From positions 1,195,206,691-1,195,270,690 of the forward strand of contig NC_090445.1 of the NCBI RefSeq assembly GCF_031143425.1: a DNA stretch of 64,000 nucleotides, in the 5' to 3' direction. How positions within the stretch are numbered: the first letter of the stretch is position 1; each line of letters starts with the position of its first letter. The stretch is from Pleurodeles waltl. Taxonomy: Eukaryota; Chordata; Amphibia; Caudata; Salamandridae. Shown in pieces: positions 55,086 through 64,000 of this stretch. The notes under the pieces were generated by a model that saw nothing but the letters and a program-made list of their open reading frames with translations, searched no databases and had not been told where the DNA came from. The position numbers and the translations under genes were made by a program.

Positions 55086-56049
55086 TTAACCCCTTCGCTG
55101 CCAGGCCTTTTCCCCCTCCTGTCGCGAGTCTTTTTTTGGCTATTTGGGCCAGTTCGCGCCTAGGCCCTCATAACTTTTTGTTCAAATAAGCTACCCACGC
55201 CAAATTTGCGTCCTTTTTTTCCAACACCCTAGGGATCCTAGAGGTACCCACACTTTGTGGGTTCCCCTGAAGGAGACCAAGAAATTAGCCAAAATACAGT
55301 GAAAATTGTTTTTTTTTTTAAATAAATGGGGAAAAAGGGCTGCAGAAGGCAACTCGTGTTTTTTTCCCTGAAAATGGCATCAACAAGGGTTTGCGGTGGC
55401 AAGATCACCATCTTCCCATCTTTCAGGAACAGGCAGACTTGAATTGGAAAACCAAATTTTTCAATACAATTTTGACATTTTAATGGGACATACCCCATTT
55501 TTACTATTTTTTGTGCTTTCAGCCTCCTTCCAGTTAGTGACCAAAATGGGTGAGAAACCAATGCTGGATCCCAGACAGCTAAACATTTCTGAAAAGTAGA
55601 CAAAATTCTGAATTCAGCAAGGGGTCATTTCTGTACATCCTACAAGTGTTTCCTACAGAAAATAACAGCTGAAATAACAAAATATTGAAATTGAGGGGAA
55701 AAAAACAGCCAAATATCTCCACGTTTTACTCTGTAACTTTTTCCTGCGATGTCAGATTTTTTAAAGCAATATACTGTTACGTCAGCTGGACTCTTCTGGT
55801 TGCGGGGATATATAGGGCTTGTAGGTTCATCATGAACTCTAGGTACCCAGAGCCAATAAATGAGCTGCACCTTGCAATGGGTTTTTATTCTATACCGGGT
55901 ATACAGCAGTTCATTTGCTGAAATATAAAAAGTGAAAAATAGGTATCAAGAAAACCTTTGCATTTCCAAAATGGCCACAAGATAAGGTGTTGAGAAGCAG
56001 TGGTTATTTGCACATCTCTGAATTCCGGGGTGCCCATACTAGCATGTGA

Positions 56050-58240
56050 ATTACAGGGCATTTCTCAAATAGACGTCTTTTTTACACACTGCCTTACATT
56101 TGGAAGGAAAAAATGACGAGAAAGACAAGGGGCAATAACACTTGTTTTGCTATTCTGTGTTCCCCAAGTCTCCCGATAAAAATGGTACCTCACTTGTGTG
56201 GGAAGGCCTAGCGCCCACGAAAGGAAATGGCTCAAAACATAACGTGGACACATCACATTTTTTCACAGAAAACAGGTGTTTTTTGCAAAGTGCCTACCTG
56301 TGGATTTTGGCCTCTTGATCAGCCGGCACCTGGGGAAACCTAGCAAACCAGCGCATTTTTGAAAACTAGACACCTAGGGGAATTCAAGATGGGGTGACTT
56401 GTGGGGCTCTGACCAGGTTCTGTTACCCAGAATCCTTTGCAAACCTCAAAATTTGACCAAAAAAACACTTTCTCCTCTCATTTCGGTGACAGAAAGTTCT
56501 GGAATCTGAGAGGAGCCACAAATTTCCTTCCACCCAGCGTTCCCCCAAGTCTCCCGATAAAAATGGTACCTCACTGGTGTGGGTAGGCCTAGCGCCCACG
56601 AAAGGAAATGGCCCAAAACACAACGTGGACACATCACATTTTTTCACAGAAAACAGAGGTGTTTTTTACAAAGTGACTAGCTGTGGATTTTGGCCTCTAG
56701 CTCAGCCGGCACCTGGGGAAACCTAGCAAACCAGCGCATTTGTGAAAACTAGACACCTAGGGGAATCCAAGATGGGGTGACTTGTGGGGCTCTGACCAGG
56801 TTCTGTTACCCAGAATCCTTTGCAAACCTCAAAATCTGACCAAAAACACACTTTTTCCTCTCATTTCGGTGACAGAAAGTTCTGGAATCTGAGAGGAGCC
56901 ACAATTTCCTTCCACCCAGCGTTCCCCCAAGTCTCCCGATAAAAATGGTACCTCACTGGTGTGGGTAGGCCTAGCGCCCACGAAAGGAAATGGCCCAAAA
57001 CACAACGTGGACACATCACATTTTTTCACAGAAAACAGAGGTGTTTTTTACAAAGTGACTAGCTGTGGATTTTGTCCTCTAGCTCAGCCGGCACCTGGGG
57101 AAACCTAGCAAACCAGCGCATTTTTGAAACCTAGACACCTAGGGGAATCCAAGATGGGTTGACTTGTGGGGCTCTGACCAGGTTCTGTTACCCAGAATCC
57201 TTTGCAAATCTCAAAATGTGACCAAAAAAACACTTTTTCCTCTCATTTCGGTGACAGAAAGTTCTGGAATCTGAGAGGAGCCACAAATTTCCTTCCACCC
57301 AGCGTTCCCCCAAGTTTCCCGATAAAAATGGTACCTCACTGGTGTGGGTAGGCCTAGCGCCCACAAAAGGAAACGGCCCAAAACACAACGTGGACACATC
57401 ACATTTTTTCACAGAAAACAGAGGTGTTTTTTTACAAAGTGCCTACCTGTGGATTTTGGCCTCTAGCTCAGCCGGCACCTGGGGAAACCTAGCAAACCAG
57501 CACATTTTTGAAAACTAGACACCTAGGGGAATCCAAGTTGGGGTGACTTGTGGGGCTCTGGCCAGTTTCTGTTACCCAGAATCCTTTGCAAACCTCAAAA
57601 TGCGGCCAAAAAAACACTTTTTCCTCTCATTTCGGTGACAGAAAGTTCTGGAATCTGAGAGGAGCCACAAATTTCCTTCCACCCAGCGTTCCCCCAAGTC
57701 TCCCGATAAAAATGGTACCTCACTGGTGTGGGTAGGCCTAGCGCCCACGAAAGGAAATGGCCCAAAACACAACGTGGACACATCACATTTTTTCACAGAA
57801 AACAGAGGTGTTTTTTACAAAGTGACTAGCTGTGGATTTTGGCCTCTAGCTCAGCCGGCACCTGGGGAAACCTAGCAAACCAGCGCATTTGTGAAAACTA
57901 GACACCTAGGGGAATCCAAGATGGGGTGACTTGTGGGGCTCTGACCAGGTTCTGTTACCCAGAATCCTTTGCAAACCTCAAAATCTGACCAAAAACACAC
58001 TTTTTCCTCTCATTTCGGTGACAGAAAGTTCTGGAATCTGAGAGGAGCCACAAATTTCCTTCCACCCAGCGTTCCCCCAAGACTCCCGATTAAAATGGTA
58101 CCTCACTTGTGTGGGTAGGCCTAGCGCAAACGAAAGTAAATGGCCCAAAACACAACGTGGACACATCACATTTTTTCACAGAAAACAGAGGTGTTTTTTG
58201 CAAAGTGCCTACCTGTGGATTTTGGCCTCTAGCTCAGCTG
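56050..58240. repeat. 382-bp tandem array, five full units plus a diverged one
   Basis: CATCACATTTTTTCACAGAA occurs at 56251, 56632, 57013, 57397, 57781 and 58163, steps of 381-384 bases. Each unit has GCTCAGCCGGCACCTGGGGA, GACACCTAGGGGAATCCAAG, CATTTCGGTGACAGAAAGTT and CCCGATAAAAATGGTACCTC. Units are highly alike, so the array expanded or homogenised recently relative to the rest. Short minus-strand frames repeat in each unit (for example MKKCDVSTLCFGPFPFVGAR); they are shadows of the repeat and are not counted as genes. Confidence 0.9.
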
Positions 58241-58935
58241 GCCCCGGGGGGCAGAAATGGCCTAAAATAAATGTACCTCCCCCGGGGAGCGACCCTTGCC
58301 TACGGGGTCGCTCCCTCTGCGTGACATTGGCACAAAAAAAAGATCCCCGGTGCCTAGTTGTTTCTACCCCCCCCTTGGGGGCAGATTGTCCTAAAATCGT
58401 CCGATTTGCCCCCAAGGGGGGCAGAAATGGTCTAAATACAATTTGCCCCCCAGGGTAGCGACCCTTGCCTAAGGGGTCACTCCCCATCTGTAAAACAACA
58501 ACAACAACAAAAATCCCCGGTGCATAGTGGTTTCTGCCCCCCTTGGGGGCAGATCAGCCTAATTAAAATAGGTTGATCTGCCCCCCCGGGGGGGCTGAAA
58601 TGGCCTAAAATAAATTCCCCCCCCCCCGGGAGAACGACCCTTGCCTAAGGTGTCGCTCCCCTTACGTGAAATTCACGGACAAAAACTCCCTGGTGTCTAG
58701 TGGTTTCTGTCCCCCTTGGGAGCAGATTGGCCTCATACAAATAGGCCAATCTGCCCCCAAGGGGGGCAGAAATGGCCTAAATATAATTTGACCCCTAGGG
58801 GAGCGACCCTTGCCTAAGGGGTTGCTCCCCACCTCAAAAATACAAAAAAAAAAAATCCCTGGTGCCTAGCAGTTTCTGCCCCGCCCCCCCCCCCCCCAGG
58901 AGCGACCCTTGTCCAAGGGGTCGCTCCCTTATGCC
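58235..58935. repeat. Second, hairpin-rich tandem array in the TTAA element
   Basis: GAGCGACCCTTGCCTAAGGG-type blocks, each a hairpin (GCGACCC...GGGTCGC), occur at about 58277, 58457, 58633, 58800 and 58900. They alternate with palindromes of CCCCCTTGGGGGCAGAT and its complement (about 58370-58425, 58540-58595, 58711-58770). Unit length is about 170-180 bases, and the last unit is shortened. Confidence 0.8.
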
Positions 58936-59241
58936 AATTTCCTTAAAAAATTTAAATCCCTGGTGTCTAGTGGATGCGCTGAGAGAGAATTCAAAGGGAA
59001 GGAAATTCCTTTTCTTCCCTTTGAAGCCTCTCCGGTCTCCTCCACGTGATCGGGAGAGAAATGCAAAGCATTTCTCTTCCGATCGCACTGGAAGCTGAGC
59101 TTTCAGGGCGATGGGAAGAGGCCTTGTGCCAATCATCGCACGCTAACGTCACCGGTGGGAGGTGGGGGGGTCGGGGGTGAAAGGGGAAGGGCTTCCCCTT
59201 CCATCCCTGCCTTGGGGGAGTGGGGGGGAACCCCACAGACG

Positions 59242-59336
59242 GAGCGCTAGCGCTCCCTCTGGGCTCTGTGCCCAGGACGTAATGGTTACGTCCTGGGCAC
59301 ACAAGCACTGTGCCTCAGGACGTAACCATTACATCC
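59242..59336. repeat. Terminal palindromes of the TTAA element
   Basis: GAGCGCTAGCGCTC (59242-59255) is a perfect palindrome. TGTGCCCAGGACGTAA (59267-59282) pairs perfectly with 59286-59301 around a 3-base loop. A diverged second copy of the same hairpin follows (about 59309-59345). Such stems close to an element end may be transposase or replication signals. Confidence 0.85.
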
Positions 59337-59355
59337 TGGGCACAGAAGGGGTTAA

Positions 59356-59760
59356 TAACCTAGACAAAAGGAAACCCTACAAATTAGCAAATCCATTTGG
59401 CATGTGCTGGGACAAACATGTGGGCAAAAAGACAAAAAGCATAAAAAGGTCAAAAAGAATTTGGAAAAAGAAAATCTGGGGTATTAAATCTGTGAAATGA
59501 AGAAACTAACTAAGGTTGACAAAAGGAAGGTAAAAAGGGAAGGCGTCAGCATTTCAGAAGCTCAGTCAACATTCTTCCTCTTTGAGTCAAAGGAAAATCT
59601 TTCTAAGTCTCAGCAAGGCATTTCAAAGGGGCAGAGGGTAGAGAGGTAGAGATACCTCTCAGAGTCTTAAGGGTTTCAGCAAATACTGAAGAATAGAAAG
59701 GTCTCTAACCAAAGTTTGATTAACATAATGTAAGACTGTCGCGCTTAGATGATCAGTGTG
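59356..59760 (+). repeat. Unclassified repeat resembling 4720-4960
   Basis: GAAGAAACTAACTAAGGTTG, AAAAGGGAAGGCGTCAGCAT and GAGATACCTCTCAGAGTCTT recur in the same order as at 4750-4860. It forms the right flank of the TTAA element. Confidence 0.45.
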
Positions 59761-59924
59761 ACATGAGGGACAGTACTAACATTTCTGCTACATCACTGTC
59801 AAAAGGTTTCCTGCCCACCACAATGCCAGCTTGAGCTTCATGGATCAGTGGGGGAACTGGGGACAGCCTCATCAGCAATACTTTCATACAGATCCTAATA
59901 TTTACGTTTAACAGTGTAATTGCT

Positions 59925-60470
59925 CTAGTGGCGGGCCAACTCCAATGGCCCATGTGTGGGCTCGCAGGACAAAATTTACACGAACTAAGCGACACATATA
60001 AAAATGGCGACACAAACAGACTCCTAAGCTGGATAATGAATCCGGGCTCAGATACACCAGTAGGTGATAGCAATCTGCTAATGAGAAATGCCAAGAAGTG
60101 CTGGATCAGGTACACTCACAAGCCAAGGCAGAAATACCCATACATGCCACAACTATCACTTTGGGCCTTGCCGGGCTGTGCTAATAATTCGCACAAACTG
60201 ACGGCGTCCGCCTGGGAGATTGTGGGAATGGTGGAGTGGGGTGACCTCTTTCAGGACCATATGCTTGTCCCATTTAATAGTCTAATAAATGATTTCGATA
60301 TATCACCCGGGCACCTTCCTCACTTATGCGGCGGTAACTCGGCATGCTGCACTCTACTGGGGCACCATACCCAAGGAACCACATACATCGGTACTGCTGC
60401 AGACATTACGAACACATGGGAGAGAGAGAAAAGTGATCACAAACATATACAAAGCGCTACACATAGACGA
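59925..60470 (+). pseudogene. L1/Tx1-like LINE C-terminal fragment
   Basis: Reads GQLQWPMCGLAGQNLHELSD, RLLSWIMNP, KPRQKYPYMPQLSLWALPGC and EWGDLFQDHMLVPFNSLIND, then after a frameshift near 60300 HPGTFLTYAAVTRHAALYWG and VLLQTLRTHGRERKVITNIY. I recognise this as the region after the reverse transcriptase in L1/Tx1-type LINEs. It is distinct from the minus-strand fragment at 50.7-52.5 kb. It ends abruptly at the MITE next to it. Confidence 0.65.
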
Positions 60471-60640
60471 TATACCGCCGGCGTCAGGTCTCCAGCCCGG
60501 CGGGCGGAACGGAGAACCGGCGGATGACCATGGCGGTAACCGCCATGGTCATATTTCCATGAAGGGAGACCGCCAGCCTGTTGGCGGTCTTACCGCCGGT
60601 TCTCCGCCTTCCGCCAGGGTCGTAATGACCCCCTTAATCT
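60470..60640. mobile_element. Harbinger-type MITE fragment
   Basis: A fold-back whose right end reads GGGTCGTAATGACCCCCTTA, the same terminal type as the Harbinger element at 46343. The centre GACCATGGCGGTAACCGCCA is a palindrome (about 60527-60550), and GGAGAACCGGCGG (60512) mirrors CCGCCGGTTCTCC (60591-60603). The left terminus is missing or degraded. Confidence 0.7.
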
Positions 60641-61499
60641 GTGTATGGTTGCTGTCTCTCCTCCATCCTCTTCTCGTCCTGAGTCCCGGCAGCACCGAAG
60701 CACACAGGCTCCCAGACTCCCCTAAGACAATCAAAACGCTGTTGTCACCAGCATGACAGCAGCATCGTGACTGGTCTGAGCAGCCTGGTTCTGCACTCAG
60801 ACAGGGAGTGGAAGCCTGTTCATGTTCTCCACCTGGCTGTGCAATACAGCCAGGAGGGGAAATACTAAGTGTGTATGTTTTTTGGCCAGCCCAGGTAAGC
60901 CTGCTAAACCATCATGCGCACTTATGGTGCACATTCCACTCCTCCATGTGACACAGCCCAGCCTACCCCGCCCTAACTTGACTTTGCACTGAACAATAAA
61001 ATGATAATAACATTGTGTTATTTTCATTTTATTTTTCCTTTTATGCACTGCTCAGAGCAGTAGGGGAACGCTTCTCCCCCTTAGCGGAGGAACTGCTGCT
61101 GCTGGATGTACAAGGAACTTTTCAGTGCTTTTAAAACTGCTGCACAAAGGAAGTAATAAATATAAACACACATGTTTCTAGATGCCCAAGCTGGAGAAGT
61201 GCCTTTCTGCTGGCCCAGATATGCGGATTCCCTGGGAATGTGTCAAGGACCCTTGGGGGGGCCTCAGACCACAGGTTGGGAACTGCTGTACTAAGGTTTT
61301 AAGTGGCTTGTGGGTAAGTTGATGGTGTGGTATTATATGGGCTAATATCCCCCTTGGCATAGATGATAAGGATACTGCAAGTCATCTTGGAGTTCCATAC
61401 TTTATAAACAAGCATTGGCAAAGCTAATAGGCCTAACCTTTGCAGAGCTATTGGCTTTGCTAGCGTGTTTTAGCCATGTTGTAAACTAGCATGGCTGCT
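60641..61499. other. No gene; possible hAT-type end near 61290
   Basis: The complement of 61235-61295 reads CAGCAGTTCCCAACCTGTGG, a form common at hAT element ends, but the other end is not seen. No coding sequence recognised. Confidence 0.35.
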
Positions 61500-62795
61500 G
61501 TTCAGCATGGCTATAAGTTAAGGCATAAAGGAGAATGACATGTCATAAAGTGTTGTCGATTGGTGTGGTATAGAGTGTTGCGGAGTGAGCAGAGTGGGGA
61601 GGAATAAAGAAGAGTGCAGTGGCATAGAGTGGAGTAAAGTAATGTTGAGTGCCATAGAGATGAATAGGATGCCATTGAGCATAGTATATTGTGGTAGAGT
61701 ACAGTAGCATGGAGTGTCGTGGAGTGGAGTAGAGTATCGTAGATTGATGTGGAATAAAATGTCATGGAGTGGCATAGAGTGGAGTAGTATGTCATAGAAC
61801 AGAGTGGAGTAAAGTGGCATGGAATGGTGTAGAGGCAATTGTGTATAGAGTCACAGAGTGGAATAAAGTGTGGTATAGTGGCATAGAGTGGAGTAAAGTT
61901 TAATGGAGTAGAGTGTCGGAATGGAGTATTATGGAGTGTAATGTCATAGAGTGAAGTGTCGTAGAGTGATCTAGAGTGAAGTGGTGCAGAGTACAGTGAT
62001 GCAGAGTAGATTGGTATAGAGTGCATTGGCTTTTAGTAAAGTAGTGTAGAGTGCATTGGTTTAGAGTAGAGTGCACTACTCTAGTGGTGAAGTGTAGAGC
62101 CACAGAGTGGAGTGGTACAGCATAGATTACAGTGGCACAGAGTGCAGTAGTGCAGAGTGCTGTGTCATAGGGTGATGTGGTGCATGGTAGAGTGGAGTGC
62201 TGCAAGATAGTGACGTAGAGTGCAGTGATCCATCATAAAGAGGTGTAGAGTGTAGTGGCATAGAGTGGATTGGTGAAGAGTGTAGTAGAGTGGCACAGAG
62301 TTGAGCGGTGGCGAGTAGACTGCAGTGGTGCAGAGTACAGTGGTGTAGAGTTCAGTGCAAAAGTGTGCACTGTTGCAGAGTAGCAGAGTAGAGTATCATA
62401 AAGGGCGGTGGTATAGAGTAGAGTGGCATAGAGTGCATTGGCGTAGAGTGCAGTCGCATAGAGTGGCATAGAGTACAGTGGTGCAGATTAGAACAGAATA
62501 GCGTAACGTGCAGTGTTGCAGTGCAAAGGGGGTCATAGAGTGCAGTGGAGTAGAGTGATGTAGACAGCAGTGGTGTTGAGTGCGGCGGTGCAGAGTGGAA
62601 TAGAGTGGCGTAGAGTAGATTGCTGCAGTAAAGTACAGTGGTGTATAGTAGAGTGGTGTAGAGTGCAGTGGTCTACAGTGGTGCAGAGTAGAGTGGAGTG
62701 GCCTAGACTAGAGTGGGTAGAGTGCATTGGTATAGAGTGCCATGGAGTGATCCAGAGTAGGGTGGAGTGACGTAAAGTGGAGAATGCACACTGTG
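61500..62795. repeat. Degenerate (TAGAGTG)-type minisatellite
   Basis: About 1.3 kb of short units such as AGTGGCATAGAGTGGAGTAG and AGTGGTGCAGAGTGCAGTGG, mostly 5-bp multiples of GAGTG/GTAGA. It has no stop-rich bias, so long repetitive frames appear on both strands; the minus strand yields His/Ser/Thr/Leu/Tyr-rich peptides. These are repeat artefacts. Confidence 0.85.
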
Positions 62796-64000
62796 GTAGC
62801 ACACTGCATTACAGGCAACACATCTTCAACTGAAATGACGATTACATTTGCAAAGACAAACCGTTTTACTGATAAAAACATAAAGCACACAAATGTTTTT
62901 TTTATTCCATATTTCTTTATTTTTCTGATCATTAGGAAGCATTACCATTTGCAAATGTATACAATACAACAATCTTTTAACTGCGACATAGTGATGCTGT
63001 GCATAGCTATTATCATGCACTGCGATACATTTGGCAACCATTGAAGTATAGCTATACATATCAAGTGGACATATGTGCTCTTGCTGGATTTGTCACCAGT
63101 TGTACAGTTTCAATACCACCGGATGATGTACATATCTAATGTAATGAACAAAAAATAGAATAACGATATAACTGATATTAACTAGGTGAGCAGATCGGGT
63201 ATGTTGGTATAAGCGTGGATCGGAGTACCGTTCTACAATTAGGGCAAGACACAGCACAGCAGATGAGAGGCTTGGGTATCGCTTGTGCAAGGGAGTTACA
63301 TCTGCCTATCATCATCCTAAACACTATGCAGGCTGAGAATTCTCCCAATTCCCTCAATAAGTGTTGTTCAATCTGGGGGTCTGGGCGAAGGGCCAACAAG
63401 TGTTTGTGACGTCAGTAATATTTGTTGTTCTGCAAGTACTCCTATGTGTAGATCTGTTAGCCAACCCGTAACTGATGGGGCTGTAGCTGATTTCCAGCAC
63501 ATTGCTAAGCGTCTTTTTGCTAGTATTAGCACTAAGATTTTGTTTGTGGATTTGTTCTTAGGGGTTCTATGTGTTACTCTGAGCATATAATGTGCCAAGT
63601 CATGTCGCGTTTCAAAAAGACCGCCGAGGTCAAAATGTAAGTGTTCTTTCTTTTATTTTTCATCCCCCTGCCTCTCCACACCCGTTTCTTAGCAGTCACC
63701 AGAGGCTTTCAGGCAAAAATAAAAGCATGCAGATAACTGTTGATTAATCTACCTGTGGGAGAGAGGTTGGGGTTTTGTCTAGTGGCAGTTTTGACTCATC
63801 TAAGGCAGCACAGATGGTTAATGCGCCTGCTGCAAATAATGTGTATCATGCAAAGAACAGTATTTTTTGTGCTCCACCACCTTACACTGGTATGAGAGGT
63901 GTTATTAAACAAATGAATTATACGTGACAGAGAGGCTATGGAGAGATGCGAGGCCCTTATGGTTTATTTCCTTTCCCCACCACATATTTATGTAAAAAAG
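62796..64000. other. No gene; possible tRNA-derived SINE near 63800
   Basis: Mostly unclassified. GGCAGCACAGATGGTTAATG then CGCCTGCTGCAAATAATGTG (about 63800-63845) has the look of a tRNA 5' half with an A box and could be the head of a SINE. No B box was confirmed. Short frames around 63200-63600 have no recognised domain. Confidence 0.35.

Larger units (their letters stand above)
55090..59351. mobile_element. piggyBac-like non-autonomous element, TTAA duplication
   Basis: The outer bases are CCCCTTC (55090-55096) and GAAGGGG (59345-59351), perfect inverted ends, and TTAA flanks both sides (55086-55089, 59352-59355). TTAA plus CCC-type ends are the mark of piggyBac. There is no transposase. 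The 4,262 bases contain a left unique part, a 382-bp tandem array, a second hairpin-rich array and a palindromic right end. I remember newt repeats with the same ends. Confidence 0.8.

Noticed and set aside
56423..58169. Repeated minus-strand frames starting MKKCDVSTLCFGPFPFVGAR or MMCPRCVLGHFLSW
   Set aside because: One copy per 382-bp tandem unit, shifted by small indels. A noncoding repeat explains them.
61511..62802. Long His/Ser/Thr/Leu/Tyr-rich minus-strand frames
   Set aside because: They come from the GAGTG-type minisatellite and carry no domain or codon signal.

Overview
The window looks like intergenic DNA from a very large vertebrate genome, most likely a salamander and probably a newt such as Pleurodeles. 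I infer this from the dense nesting of old L2-like, L1/Tx1-like and other non-LTR retrotransposons, Harbinger, hAT-like and piggyBac-like DNA elements, very long LTR-like repeats and long fold-back elements. Several repeats also match newt repeats I remember. I see no intact host gene, rRNA, tRNA or CRISPR array. The only small-RNA match is a 35-base U2 relic.

Layout, left to right. About 1.0-9.9 kb is a candidate large DNA transposon with inverted repeats of roughly 180-250 bp. It carries the broken gene of a big uncharacterised protein family, and three or more later repeats have split it. At 12.5-16.0 kb is a nearly full-length but broken L2-like LINE (+). At 16.8-19.0 kb is a hAT-like element with a 9-bp target duplication, which itself contains a 135-bp hAT MITE and a 0.7-kb fold-back element. 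From 19.4 to 25.9 kb there are dispersed repeats, 22-bp and 110-bp tandem arrays and a 5'-truncated L2-like copy. At 26.2-29.2 kb is a 2.96-kb LTR-like unit (TG...CA, 5-bp duplication CTTAT) inserted into an older repeat.

From 32.8 to 48.2 kb a second LTR-like unit (TG...CA, 5-bp duplication CTGTG) has been split by a non-LTR retrotransposon on the minus strand (33.1-38.2 kb) and a Harbinger transposon (about 38.2-46.3 kb). The Harbinger element is the best-preserved gene set: a HARBI1-type DDE transposase with one frameshift, plus two different Myb/SANT-like genes on the other strand whose introns can be read from the sequence.

From 48.2 to 54.8 kb lie L2, L1/Tx1 and (GACT)n-tailed LINE fragments and hairpin MITEs. 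At 55.1-59.35 kb is a 4.26-kb non-autonomous element bounded by TTAA, with piggyBac-like ends, a 382-bp tandem array and many hairpins. The right end holds an L1/Tx1 fragment, a Harbinger-type MITE fragment and a 1.3-kb degenerate GAGTG-type minisatellite. Nothing here forms a working pathway. The functional logic is within elements: transposase with Myb partners, endonuclease with reverse transcriptase, and ends with target duplications.
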